Part shown: positions 18,002 to 27,466 of the stretch, piece by piece
How positions within the stretch are numbered: the stretch's first letter is position 1
How the letters are laid out: every line of letters starts with the position of its first letter
Source: an uncultured Bacilli bacterium
GTDB lineage: Bacteria > Bacillota_I > Bacilli_A > RFN20 > CAG-449
Length of the DNA: 58,015 nt
Direction of reading: 5' to 3'
Assembly: GCA_947629415.1 (NCBI GenBank)
Contig: CANRDP010000004.1
Location: 1 to 58,015 of the forward strand
Program-made: the position numbers and the translations under genes
The notes under the pieces: generated by a model
Databases searched by the model: none
Told to the model about the DNA's origin: nothing
What the model saw: only the letters and a program-made list of their open reading frames with translations

Positions 18002-18211
18002 TTATTTTTCCGTTTTTATCGAAAGATTTTTTTTCATCCGTTCTTCAAATTGTCTTCTTGTCATCATAATGATATTTCCGCATCCCAAACAACGAATTTT
18101 GATATCGGCACCCATACGTATAATTTCAAATTGCTTCGAACGAAAGTTACATGGATGCGCTTTTTTCATTTCAATAATATCGCCGAGCTGATATTGTTTT
18201 TTATCTTCCAT
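18002..18211 (-). CDS. DUF951 family protein (YyzM-like)
   Basis: A 69-residue protein of the DUF951 family. The conserved core is visible as YQLGDIIEMKKAHPC, then EIIRMGADIKIRCLGCGN and MMTRRQFEE. The two cysteines of CLGC and the Cys of HPC suggest metal or nucleic-acid binding, but no function is established. The start was set at the third Met to match the family N-terminus; this places the start codon inside the 3' end of folD (11-base overlap), with no clear ribosome binding site, so translation is probably coupled to folD. Confidence 0.82.
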   Translation of the reverse strand: MEDKKQYQLGDIIEMKKAHPCNFRSKQFEIIRMGADIKIRCLGCGNIIMMTRRQFEERMKKNLSIKTEK

Positions 18212-19028
18212 ATTTTTTCTCATAGCAATCGACAACATGTTTCATGAGTAACATTGATGTTATCGGTCCTACTCCTCCCGGCACTTTCGAACACATTTGA
18301 ATATCTTTTGTAATTTTTACATCACCAACAATTCGATCTTCCAAATAGTGAATACCACAATCAATGACTACGGCATTTTCATTCATATCCGCGGTATCCA
18401 AAAATTCGGCTTTTCCCACTGCCGCAACAATTATATCCGCATTTTTTAATAACGTTTTTAAAGATTTCGTATGTGAATGCGCAATGGTTACCGTTGCATT
18501 TTTATCTAACAACAACATTGCGGATGGTTTTCCGACGGAAACGGATCGTCCTACAACCAACGCATTTTTATAATCCATATCCACTTTATAGTATTCCAAC
18601 ATTAAAATTACTGCTTCCGCTGTCGCAGGAGCAAAAAAATCAGAATCGGACATAAAAATTTTTCCCATGGAAAAAGGGTTGATGGCATCCAAATCTTTGA
18701 ATGGAGATAAAATTTCCAAAATTTCTTTTTCTTTTATTTTTCCGCATAAAGGGCGTGTAATAAGAATTCCATCTACATCTTCTTTTTCGTTCAACCGATA
18801 AATTTCATCTTTATAAAAAACATTTTTCTCATCTATTTCAATGATTTTACATTGAATTCCCAAAGAAGAGGCTAATTTCATTTGCGATTTCACATAGTGC
18901 AACGAGGAAGAATCCTGAGCATTCAAAAGAAGAACACAAGAAGGAGATCTTTCTAATTTCTTTATTCGCAGAATTAAATCCTTTTTTAAATTTTCCGCTA
19001 CTTCTTTTCCAGAAAGAATTTTCATCAT
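18201..19028 (-). CDS. folD: methylenetetrahydrofolate dehydrogenase/cyclohydrolase
   Basis: A 275-residue bifunctional folate enzyme that interconverts 5,10-methylene-THF and 10-formyl-THF through the methenyl form, using NADP. Landmarks are the substrate site around SSLHYVKSQMKLA (with the catalytic Lys), the nucleotide-binding VVGRSVSVGKPSAMLLL and the C-terminal KVPGGVGPITSMLLMKHV. It overlaps fhs by four bases; together FolD and Fhs supply 10-formyl-THF for purines and formyl-methionine. It is placed in the mismatch-repair transcript, an uncommon location. Confidence 0.96.
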   Translation of the reverse strand: MMKILSGKEVAENLKKDLILRIKKLERSPSCVLLLNAQDSSSLHYVKSQMKLASSLGIQCKIIEIDEKNVFYKDEIYRLNEKEDVDGILITRPLCGKIKEKEILEILSPFKDLDAINPFSMGKIFMSDSDFFAPATAEAVILMLEYYKVDMDYKNALVVGRSVSVGKPSAMLLLDKNATVTIAHSHTKSLKTLLKNADIIVAAVGKAEFLDTADMNENAVVIDCGIHYLEDRIVGDVKITKDIQMCSKVPGGVGPITSMLLMKHVVDCYEKKYGR

Positions 19029-20632
19029 TCGTCCTCCATTTTGACGGCCGCAGGAATTTTAGGAAGTCCCGGCATCGTCATAATTTTTCCGGTATAAACG
19101 ACAATAAAATCTGCTCCGCTGCTTAAAGAAACATCACGTACATGCAAAGTAAAATCACTTGGTGCATTCTTTAATTTTGCATTGTCCGAAAAAGATTCGG
19201 GTGTTTTTGCCATACATACATAACTTTCCTGAAATCCTTCGGATGTATATTCCTTTATCTTTTCCATCGCCAAAGGTGAATATTCGACATCTTTTGCATG
19301 GTAAATATTTTTTGCTATCGTTTCAATTTTTTCTTGAATAGATAATTTTTTAGAATAAATAGGATGATACGAACTTTCCTTATTATTCAAAATTTCCATG
19401 ACCATTTGTGCCAATTTTTCTGCACCGGCACCACCTTTTAAATAACCGTCGCATAAACAAATCGGATATCCTTTTTCTTTTGCCCATTGCAGGACATAAT
19501 CCAATTCTTCACCATCATCTTCGGCAAAATGATTTAAAGCAACCACCGGATTTAATCCGTAAAGTTTCATATTTTCCAAATGTCTTTGTAAATTTGCCAT
19601 ACCTTCTTTTAATGTATCCAAATTTTTTTCGTGGAGAGAATCCGCTTCACTTCCTCCATGCCATTTTAATGCTTTGATTGTAGCTACCATAACCACCAAA
19701 TCAGGATGAAGATTTCCTTCCACACTTAATATATCCAAAAATTTCTCGGCACCTAAATCCGAACCAAATCCGGCTTCCGTCACTACAACAGGCGATAAGC
19801 GAAGTGCTAAGTCCAAAGCTATTAAAGAATTACAACCATGAGCAATATTTGCAAAAGGTCCACCATGAATAAGACATGGATTCTGTTCTTGTGTTTGCAC
19901 AATATTCGGTTTAATAGCTTCTTTCATCAGTTTTCGTATAGCTGCTGCGATTTTTAAATCACCGACCGTGATTCTTTTGTTTTCAAAAGTATAGGCTACC
20001 GTAATTCTTTTCACCCGTTCAATAAAATCATTTTCATCTTTTGCCAAGCATAAAACCGCCATCAATTCACTTGCCACCGTAATAACAAATCCGTCATTCC
20101 GTTCTACTCCATTTGATTTTCCTCTTCCGATTTGGATATCTCTTAATGTACGATCATTCATATCCATTGCTCTTTTCCAAACCACTTTATTGGGATCAAT
20201 ATGAAGTTCATTTCCTTGATAAATGCTATTATCCAAAACCGCGGATATTAAATTAATGGAACTTGTCAAAGCGTGCATATCTCCAGTAAAATGAAGATTA
20301 ATTTCTTCACTCGGTTCCACTGTAACTTTTCCGCCTCCGGTGGCACCGCCTTTTAAACCAAAAACCGGTCCCAAAGATGGTTCTCTTAAACATAAAAGCG
20401 ATGGCACCTTTCTTCTTCTCAATCCCTCATTTAAAGCAATAGAAACCGTAGTCTTTCCCTCACCGAATTTTGTCGGAGTGATAGCAGTAACAAGAACCAA
20501 TTTTCCTTTTCTTTCTTTTAAAGTATCCAAAATAGACAAATCGATTTTTGCTTTATATTTCCCGTAAGGTTCCAAATATTTCTCAGATATTCCTGCTTTT
20601 TTTGCAATTTCTTCAATTTTTTCCAATTTCAT
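19025..20632 (-). CDS. fhs: formate-tetrahydrofolate ligase
   Basis: A 535-residue ATP-dependent enzyme that makes 10-formyl-THF from formate and THF. The P-loop-like ITPTKFGEGKTTVSIAL, the LKGGATGGGKVTVEPSE segment and the C-terminal GKIMTMPGLPKIPAA are diagnostic. Start chosen at the ATG after AAGGAG; a longer reading would extend into miaA. The resulting length is about 20 residues below the usual size, mainly at the N-terminus, which is within family range. It overlaps the miaA 3' end by 20 bases and folD follows, so one-carbon charging and interconversion are coexpressed. Confidence 0.96.
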   Translation of the reverse strand: MKLEKIEEIAKKAGISEKYLEPYGKYKAKIDLSILDTLKERKGKLVLVTAITPTKFGEGKTTVSIALNEGLRRRKVPSLLCLREPSLGPVFGLKGGATGGGKVTVEPSEEINLHFTGDMHALTSSINLISAVLDNSIYQGNELHIDPNKVVWKRAMDMNDRTLRDIQIGRGKSNGVERNDGFVITVASELMAVLCLAKDENDFIERVKRITVAYTFENKRITVGDLKIAAAIRKLMKEAIKPNIVQTQEQNPCLIHGGPFANIAHGCNSLIALDLALRLSPVVVTEAGFGSDLGAEKFLDILSVEGNLHPDLVVMVATIKALKWHGGSEADSLHEKNLDTLKEGMANLQRHLENMKLYGLNPVVALNHFAEDDGEELDYVLQWAKEKGYPICLCDGYLKGGAGAEKLAQMVMEILNNKESSYHPIYSKKLSIQEKIETIAKNIYHAKDVEYSPLAMEKIKEYTSEGFQESYVCMAKTPESFSDNAKLKNAPSDFTLHVRDVSLSSGADFIVVYTGKIMTMPGLPKIPAAVKMEDE

Positions 20633-21509
20633 TTTTTTCTCCTTTATATTGTTCAATATACGTCTCGGCCTCTTGAAAAGAATGAACCCAATGTACATCC
20701 AATTGATTCCGGAAATACGTCATTTGTCTTTTCGAATATTGTTTCGTGGCTTTTTTAATTTCTTCTTTTATTTTTTCTTCGCTCCATCCTTGATTTTTAC
20801 CAAGAATAATTTGCTTGTAACCGATAGCCTGAAAAGCTTTACAAGAAACCGAGTACTTTTTTATCAAAGTTTTCGTTTCTTCAACTAATCCTTCGGAAAA
20901 CATTTGTTCCACCCTTTGATCGATTTTCTCATACAATGCCTCTTTTTCCATTTCAATACCTAAAAACAATGCATCATATAATAGTTTATGTTCTTGTGCA
21001 CTTTCAATTTCCGATTTTTTCTTCCCGGTGGAAAGAACAATCTCCAAAGCTCTTAAAACTCTCCGACGATTATTCGGATGTATTTTTTTACTGGCTTCCT
21101 CATCGATTTTTTTCAATTCTTCATAGAGTCTTGAATTATCATACGTATCATACTTTTTCATATCACAAAAAGATTGTTCCTCAAGAGTATAATCATATAA
21201 ACCTGCTTTAAGATAAAGTCCGGATCCTCCGATCAGAAAAACCATTTTATCTTTATGTTCTTCTAATGTTTCCCGTAATTTTTTTTGATAATCGAAAATA
21301 GAAAAATTTTCATCCGGATTTAAGATATCGTATAAATAATGTTCCACTTCTTCTCTTTGTTTCTTATTTGGCTTTGCCGTACCTATTTCCATCTCTTTAT
21401 AGACTTGAAAAGCATCACCATTGACGATAATACCATGATATTTTTTAGCTAAAAAAAGTCCGAGAGATGATTTACCACTGGCCGTAGGGCCAACTAATAC
21501 AATAATCAT
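20613..21509 (-). CDS. miaA: tRNA dimethylallyltransferase
   Basis: A 298-residue enzyme that adds a dimethylallyl group to A37 of tRNAs reading UNN codons. The P-loop is GPTASGKSSLGLFLA; the substrate motif usually read DSMQVY is here GDAFQVYKEMEIGTAKP, keeping the Asp. KRQMTYFRNQ near the C-terminus is the conserved tRNA-binding segment. It overlaps mutL by four bases. The mutS-mutL-miaA order is widespread in Firmicutes and other bacteria. Confidence 0.95.
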   Translation of the reverse strand: MIIVLVGPTASGKSSLGLFLAKKYHGIIVNGDAFQVYKEMEIGTAKPNKKQREEVEHYLYDILNPDENFSIFDYQKKLRETLEEHKDKMVFLIGGSGLYLKAGLYDYTLEEQSFCDMKKYDTYDNSRLYEELKKIDEEASKKIHPNNRRRVLRALEIVLSTGKKKSEIESAQEHKLLYDALFLGIEMEKEALYEKIDQRVEQMFSEGLVEETKTLIKKYSVSCKAFQAIGYKQIILGKNQGWSEEKIKEEIKKATKQYSKRQMTYFRNQLDVHWVHSFQEAETYIEQYKGEKNEIGKN

Positions 21510-23281
21510 ATTCCCGACCTCTTAAAAAGTTTTTCTACATCATAAGTACTGAAATGAATAATCGTTGGTCTTCCGTGAGGACAACAAGTGGGATTTTCAC
21601 AAGAAAATAAACGCTTTAATAAATCTTCCATTTCCACGAAAGAAAGCTCATCGTTCGCTTTAATCGAAGCTTTACAAGCCATCGTGGCAATGACATGTCT
21701 TCTCAATTCATGATAATCCACGATATTTCCAGATAGAACATCTTCAAAAATACTTTCCAAATAGATAGGTCCCATTTCTTTTTCATCAATAAAAGTAGGA
21801 TAGGAAAGAATTCGTACCATGGTAGGGCCAAAAGGTTCCACCTGTATTCCAATTAATTTCAAAGCCTCAATTTTTTCAGTAGTTAATCTTTTTTGTTCTG
21901 CCAAAGATAAATCCATGGTCAAAGGAACAAGAGGTTCGACAATATCATAATGTTCATTATAAAGATGTTGAAATTTTTCATAATTAATTCTTTCCATAGC
22001 CGCATGTTGATCCATCAGATAAAATCCATCTTCTCCTTCATAAACGATATACGTTTTATGAATTTGACCAATAACCTTCCAATGTGGAGGTTCTTTTTTT
22101 AAATTTGATTCTATCTTTTTTTCTTCTTTTTCTTCTGTTTTAACTTCATCTTTTACTTTTTCGGAGGATTCGATGATGACCGGTTTTGAAACCTGAGGGC
22201 GATAAATCCAAGGATCGGCTTCTTTTTTTTCTTCAAAAAGCGAAATTGCTTCCACATTTTTCGTAATCGGAGTCTTTAACGATGCATCATGAAATGTGGT
22301 CATATCGATTAATTTTTGCTTTACTCCTTCTTTTATCAATTTCAAAAGAATTTCTTCCGAAGATAACCTCACCTCACGTTTTGTCGGATGAACATTTACA
22401 TCAACAAGAGATGGCTCCGCTTCAATATGAAGTACGACAAAAGGGTACTGACTGGAAAAAATATAATCTTTGTATGCTTCAATCAAAACTTTTTGTACTC
22501 TGGGAAGATAAACATTTCGCTGATTTAATATGGTAATCATATAGTAACGCGTAGCACGTGTTAATTCCGGCTTCCCGATAAATCCTTGTACTTTATATTC
22601 GAGTGTTTCCATCGCAATCGGTTGCATTTTTCGAGCCACATCATTTCCGAAAATTCTTCCGATAGTTTCTAAAAGATCTCCCCTCCCCGTTGTGGAAAAG
22701 GATATTTTCCCATCAATAAGAAAATCAAAAGCAATCGATGGATAAGATAATGCCAATCGTTGTATGACATCCAGACATGAAGCAATTTCAGTAGAATCGC
22801 TTTTTAAATATTTTAAACGAACCGGTGTATTATAAAAAAGTTCTTCAACTTCAAAAACACTTCCTTTTCTTACCGCATAATCTTCCCGAAAAACGGAAGT
22901 TTCATTCGCTGTTACTTTGCTGCCGATTCCTTGACCGTCCGAAGTGTATAAAGTGACTTTGCTTACTGCAGCAATCGAAGGTAAAGCTTCCCCACGGAAT
23001 CCCATGGTTTTGATACGAAACAATTGATATTCATCAAGCAATTTGCTGGAAGCATGGCGCGTAAAACACAAAACAGCATCTTCGTTATCCATTCCGTCTC
23101 CGTCATCTTTTACCACAATTTTTTTTCTGCCGGCCTGAAGAATTTCCACTTCAATATGCTTTGCATGTGCATCCACGGAATTTTCTACTAACTCTTTAAG
23201 AACACTGGATGGCCTTTCAATTACTTCCCCTGCAGCAATCATATTGGCCAAATGTGAATCCATAACATGAATTTTACTCAT
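21506..23281 (-). CDS. mutL: DNA mismatch repair protein MutL
   Basis: A 591-residue GHKL ATPase that links mismatch recognition to strand incision. The N-terminal ATP site shows ELVENSVDAHA, DDGDGMD and GFRGEALPSIA. After a charged linker (about residues 355-395) the C-terminal domain carries the endonuclease motif DQHAAMERINYE and CPHGRP, so this MutL should nick DNA itself, as expected in a genome lacking MutH. It overlaps mutS by eight bases. Confidence 0.96.
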   Translation of the reverse strand: MSKIHVMDSHLANMIAAGEVIERPSSVLKELVENSVDAHAKHIEVEILQAGRKKIVVKDDGDGMDNEDAVLCFTRHASSKLLDEYQLFRIKTMGFRGEALPSIAAVSKVTLYTSDGQGIGSKVTANETSVFREDYAVRKGSVFEVEELFYNTPVRLKYLKSDSTEIASCLDVIQRLALSYPSIAFDFLIDGKISFSTTGRGDLLETIGRIFGNDVARKMQPIAMETLEYKVQGFIGKPELTRATRYYMITILNQRNVYLPRVQKVLIEAYKDYIFSSQYPFVVLHIEAEPSLVDVNVHPTKREVRLSSEEILLKLIKEGVKQKLIDMTTFHDASLKTPITKNVEAISLFEEKKEADPWIYRPQVSKPVIIESSEKVKDEVKTEEKEEKKIESNLKKEPPHWKVIGQIHKTYIVYEGEDGFYLMDQHAAMERINYEKFQHLYNEHYDIVEPLVPLTMDLSLAEQKRLTTEKIEALKLIGIQVEPFGPTMVRILSYPTFIDEKEMGPIYLESIFEDVLSGNIVDYHELRRHVIATMACKASIKANDELSFVEMEDLLKRLFSCENPTCCPHGRPTIIHFSTYDVEKLFKRSGI

Positions 23282-25805
23282 CGGTGTCTCCTTTCATTTT
23301 CTTTTTCAAATCGAAAAGAAAATTCAAAGCATCCAAAGGAGATAAAGCCAATGGATCCAAATTTTTTAAACTCTCCATCCATTTTGGTTCTTCTTGTGAA
23401 GTTTTTTCTAAGATATTACCTGCAGTAGGATCCACTTTTTCTTCTTCAAGCTCTTGTAATAATTCTTCTGCTCTTTTTAATAAAGTTTCCGGTAATTTTG
23501 CCAAAGCGGCCACATGAATTCCATAAGAACGATTCATCGGTCCATCTTGTACCCGATATTGGAAGGTAATTTCACCCTCATTTTCTTTCACACTGACATG
23601 AACATTTTTCAATGTAGGAATTTTTTCTTCTATTTTGGTTAATTCATGATAATGCGTGGAAAATAAAGTTTTAGCACCGATTTTTGCAGAAACATATTCC
23701 AGAATTGCTTCAGCCAAAGCCATTCCGTCATAAGTTGCAGTACCTCTTCCGATTTCATCAAAAATCAAAAGAGAATTTTGATTCGAATGTCGTAAAGCAA
23801 AATTGGTTTCTACCATTTCTACCATAAAAGTAGATTGTCCCGATACTAAATCATCCGAAGCTCCGATTCGGGTAAATATCGAATCAAACAACATCAAATC
23901 ACAAGAATCAGCCGGAACGAAGCAACCGATCTGTGCCAAAATAACCAAGATGGCAAAAGTACGCATATAGGTGGATTTTCCACCCATATTCGGTCCGGTA
24001 ATCATAAGAATATCCGTTTTAGAATCCATAAGAATATCATTAGGAACATATTTTCCTTTTCCGATGACTTTTTCGATAACCGGATGTCGGGCACCGATGA
24101 TTTCAATTCTCCGTTGTTCATTAAATGTAGGACAAACAAAATGCTCGTTCAAAGAAATTTCCGCAAAAGTTATTAAACAATCGATGTAAGAAATAAAACC
24201 GGCAAATGCCTGTATAGGTTCCGTATATTGAATTACTTCTTTTCTCAATCGTGAAAATAATTCATATTCCAAAGCACATCTTTTTTCTTCCGCACTGACA
24301 ATCTTTGCTTCCAAATCTTTTAATTCTTGTGAAACAAAACGTTCACTGTTCACCGTGGTTTGTTTTCGTTCATATCCCCATTCTTCCGGAATATGTGAAA
24401 CCGCACCTTTAGAAATTTCGATATAATATCCAAAAATACGATTATATCCTAACCGCAAAGTCTTGATACCGGTTCTCTCTTTTTCTTTTGCTTCGATGGA
24501 AGCAATATAGTTTTTTCCGTCTTTGGAAATTTCTAATAATTCATCTAGTTCTTGGAAGTATCCTTTTTTGAAAATATCTCCTTCTTTTATAGTAATCGGA
24601 GCATCTTCACTAATGGATTCCAAAAGATTCGTGAGATTTTGAAAATCTGCGTTCATTTCGGGTCTAGTATTGATATGAGGACAATTCAATAAAGCAAGAT
24701 GTTTCAAAAAAGAAGGTACCGCAAGGAGAGATTTTTTTAATTGTAATAAATCACGTCCAGACGCAGAACCGAAATTAATCTTTGCAATTAATCTTTCCAA
24801 ATCATAAAAATTATCCAAATCCTTTTGAATATCATCCCGCAATAAAAAATTATGAATAAATGCTGTGACAATTTCCTGACGTTTTTTAATTTCTTCCAAA
24901 GAACAACTCGGTTGTGAAATCCATTTTTTTAAAAGTCGTGCTCCCATATTGGTTTTTGTATGATCTAAAAACCAAAATAAAGTTCCATAGGATTCTTCAC
25001 TTCGAATGGTTCTTGTCAATTCCAAATTGATGCGTGAAAAAGCATCAATAGCCATGAAATCTTTACGGATTAAAACACGTGCTTTTTTTAAATAATCCAA
25101 ATCTCTTTTTTGTGTTGTCTTTAAATAATTCAAAAGACGAACAATGGTTTTTTGTTGATCCAAATTTCTTACATCGCTCAGCAAATATTCATGTTCGATA
25201 GAAATATTTGCATTATTTTCATAAGAGATCAAAATATTTCGGCGCTTTTTCAATTCTTCAATATCGCGTGAAGAAAAAGAAGTAGCCACAACCAATTCCC
25301 GAACAGATAAATTTTCCAACTCATTGGAAACGGAAGTAATATCCTTTTCCAAATTTTCCACCATTAATTCTCCGGTAGAAATATCACAATATGCAAAAAC
25401 ATAATAGTTTTCTTGATAATCCACACAAGCAATATAATTATTTCCTTTTTCTTTTACATCCATGTTACATCCCGGAGTAATAATGCGCACAACATCTCGT
25501 TCCACGATTCCTTTTGCCAAAGCAGGATCTTCCAATTGTTCCACAATTCCCACTTTGTATCCTCTTTCAATTAATTTATCGATATAAGAAGAAATCGCAT
25601 GATAAGGTACTCCGCACATCGGAACTCTTTCTTCCACACCGGCACTTTTTCCTGTTAAAGCCAATTGTAATTCACGGGAAGCAATCTTTGCATCTTCAAA
25701 AAAGAGTTCATAAAAATCACCTAAGCGAAAAAGAATCAATGTATCTTGATATTTTGCTTTTATTGAAAGATATTGTTGCATCATTGGAGTATACTTCTTT
25801 TCCAC
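23274..25805 (-). CDS. mutS: DNA mismatch repair protein MutS
   Basis: An 843-residue mismatch sensor. The mismatch-wedge motif appears near the N-terminus as LFRLGDFYELFFEDA (FxE), and the ATPase domain shows TGPNMGGKSTYMRTFA, a Walker B FDEIGRGT and STHYHELT. Translation starts at GTG with AAGGAGAC upstream. It is the first gene of a long minus-strand run (mutL, miaA, fhs, folD, DUF951) with overlapping reading frames. Length is normal. Confidence 0.97.
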   Translation of the reverse strand: MEKKYTPMMQQYLSIKAKYQDTLILFRLGDFYELFFEDAKIASRELQLALTGKSAGVEERVPMCGVPYHAISSYIDKLIERGYKVGIVEQLEDPALAKGIVERDVVRIITPGCNMDVKEKGNNYIACVDYQENYYVFAYCDISTGELMVENLEKDITSVSNELENLSVRELVVATSFSSRDIEELKKRRNILISYENNANISIEHEYLLSDVRNLDQQKTIVRLLNYLKTTQKRDLDYLKKARVLIRKDFMAIDAFSRINLELTRTIRSEESYGTLFWFLDHTKTNMGARLLKKWISQPSCSLEEIKKRQEIVTAFIHNFLLRDDIQKDLDNFYDLERLIAKINFGSASGRDLLQLKKSLLAVPSFLKHLALLNCPHINTRPEMNADFQNLTNLLESISEDAPITIKEGDIFKKGYFQELDELLEISKDGKNYIASIEAKEKERTGIKTLRLGYNRIFGYYIEISKGAVSHIPEEWGYERKQTTVNSERFVSQELKDLEAKIVSAEEKRCALEYELFSRLRKEVIQYTEPIQAFAGFISYIDCLITFAEISLNEHFVCPTFNEQRRIEIIGARHPVIEKVIGKGKYVPNDILMDSKTDILMITGPNMGGKSTYMRTFAILVILAQIGCFVPADSCDLMLFDSIFTRIGASDDLVSGQSTFMVEMVETNFALRHSNQNSLLIFDEIGRGTATYDGMALAEAILEYVSAKIGAKTLFSTHYHELTKIEEKIPTLKNVHVSVKENEGEITFQYRVQDGPMNRSYGIHVAALAKLPETLLKRAEELLQELEEEKVDPTAGNILEKTSQEEPKWMESLKNLDPLALSPLDALNFLFDLKKKMKGDTDE

Positions 25806-25828
25806 TTGAATGTCTCCTTTTTATATAT

Positions 25829-25857
25829 ATTTTACGGATAAAATGAAGATGAAACAA
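25829..25857 (-). promoter_or_regulatory. possible promoter of the mutS operon
   Basis: Minus strand reads TTGTTT, a 17-base spacer and TAAAAT about 20 bases before the mutS start. Each box departs from consensus and the region is very AT-rich, so this is tentative. Confidence 0.4.
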
Positions 25858-25954
25858 GAAAAATATAATAGGAATTTTTCTTTTTATAAAAAATTTGTTT
25901 TCAAAAAAATTCATTTTATTTTCACACCTTTTCCGTATAAATTACTTCCTTTTC

Positions 25955-25984
25955 TTGAACTTGCCAAAAAAAATTCTTTATAAT
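25955..25984 (+). promoter_or_regulatory. promoter of the membrane-protein gene at 26001
   Basis: TTGAAC, an 18-base spacer and a perfect TATAAT point to the right and end 16 bases before the start codon, leaving room for a short leader with a GAGGA ribosome binding site. Confidence 0.65.
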
Positions 25985-26000
25985 ACTTTTGAGGATTATT

Positions 26001-26768
26001 ATGCTTATTTCTTTCCAATTTGATATTCATTTTGATTTCTTTGTATTCCTTGCTTTTTTTGTCGGATTTTTCTTCGGAATATCTTTTATCGTTTTGCTTT
26101 ATTTGTTTTTTGCTTTAATATCCATTAAAAAAAGAAGAAAAACTTTAAAAGATTTTGAATCTTCCGTCAGTGAGGAATGTATCAAAGATAAGATCTATAT
26201 TGCCCAAAAAAATTTTTTAAAACAACGAAAAGAAACAAGTACATTTGATGCTTTGAAACAAATTCTTCCTGCTTTGATTCATCAAATTGCCGAATTATTT
26301 TATCCGGAATCCAAACATCCCTTGGCCGAATTAAGCTTGGAGGAATTGATTCTTTTAGATCGCTATATTGCCGACATGATTGATACTATTCTTTCACGAA
26401 AAGGATTGCGATTATTGCGAAATTTAAAAGTTTCTTTGATTTTGAATATTTTGGATGCCAATACAAAAATACAAAATTCGACACCGGTAAAAATATCCAA
26501 AGGAATCCATTTAAATCGAATCATTAAAATCGGCAATCTTGTTTTAAATGCCATCAATCCTTTTTATTGGTTTAAAAGATTGGTGGTATCTCCTTCATTA
26601 AACTTGATCATAAAACGATTGTTTTTGCAGATTATCACCATCACCGGAGAAGAAACTTATCGTATTTATTCAAAACGCATCTTCCATGAAGATGAAGAAC
26701 AGGAAGTAAAACTTCTTTTAGAGGAAATAGAAAAAGAAGACAAGGCTTCCGAGGTAACCTCGAATTAA
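26001..26768 (+). CDS. uncharacterised membrane-anchored protein
   Basis: A 255-residue protein that I do not recognise. A strongly hydrophobic segment spans about residues 8-38 and is followed by a basic KKRRK stretch, so the rest is probably cytoplasmic. The soluble part is helical and charged, with LAELSLEELILLDRYIADMID and a second mildly hydrophobic region around residues 170-215. It ends in an acidic tail. It has its own promoter, is divergent from mutS, and its stop overlaps that of the sdpI-like gene by four bases. The ATG was preferred to an upstream in-frame TTG because GAGGA precedes it. A lineage-specific protein is likely. Confidence 0.7.
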   Translation: MLISFQFDIHFDFFVFLAFFVGFFFGISFIVLLYLFFALISIKKRRKTLKDFESSVSEECIKDKIYIAQKNFLKQRKETSTFDALKQILPALIHQIAELFYPESKHPLAELSLEELILLDRYIADMIDTILSRKGLRLLRNLKVSLILNILDANTKIQNSTPVKISKGIHLNRIIKIGNLVLNAINPFYWFKRLVVSPSLNLIIKRLFLQIITITGEETYRIYSKRIFHEDEEQEVKLLLEEIEKEDKASEVTSN

Positions 26769-27466
26769 AAATTTTTCGGTTGATTTTTTTTCTTCTTTAT
26801 ATTGAGAAAGATACAATATCCCATGGGAACAAGAAAAGAAAAGAAAATCACAGTTCCGATAGTTCCATAGAATAAGAAATCTTTTTGAAATGTTTCATAT
26901 AAAATCGCTCCGACAATTAAAAGAATTCCACTGAAAAAAAGAAAAATTCCCGCCAAATAATTTGTTCTTCTCCAAATGGAATGATCCTTAGTAAAAAAAG
27001 GAAGACGAATACCAAGGCATTCTCCGCGTTCCGCACGTAAAAACAAACGTCCCACGATAATAAAGATACTACCGATAATCGCACTGACAATATAAAAGAC
27101 CGGAATGCTGATGGTATCGCCAACACCGACATATTGTTCTTTTTGTAAAATCATTTTTAACCAGGCTACGATGGAAGTAAATAAATAGATCAACATCGTG
27201 GACCATTCCAATACTGTACGATTTTGAAAAGGTTTTCCTCTCATTTTTTCTCTACGCAAAAGATAAAAAGTTTCAAAAAAATAAATGAATAAAATGATCA
27301 AAGGTAAAAGGATATCGATTAATGAAAACCATTTGCTGGATATTCCTTCAATTTCCATCTGAAGATTTACCGATGAAAAAGTCATATCCGGAAGAAAGAA
27401 TAGGTAAATCATCATTCCGATAAAATTTACCATTCCGAAAAGAAAAAATCGAATGGCGTTTTTCAT
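26765..27466 (-). CDS. SdpI-like immunity/membrane protein
   Basis: A 233-residue integral membrane protein with about six predicted segments. The SdpI family signature is visible as LGIRLPFFTKDHSIWRRTN followed by LAGIFLFFSGILL. In Bacillus subtilis SdpI protects against the SdpC toxin and also sequesters the repressor SdpR at the membrane. Here an ArsR-type regulator overlaps its start by four bases, as in sdpRI, but no sdpC-like toxin gene is nearby. It may respond to toxins from other cells. Confidence 0.82.
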   Translation of the reverse strand: MKNAIRFFLFGMVNFIGMMIYLFFLPDMTFSSVNLQMEIEGISSKWFSLIDILLPLIILFIYFFETFYLLRREKMRGKPFQNRTVLEWSTMLIYLFTSIVAWLKMILQKEQYVGVGDTISIPVFYIVSAIIGSIFIIVGRLFLRAERGECLGIRLPFFTKDHSIWRRTNYLAGIFLFFSGILLIVGAILYETFQKDFLFYGTIGTVIFFSFLVPMGYCIFLNIKKKKNQPKNF

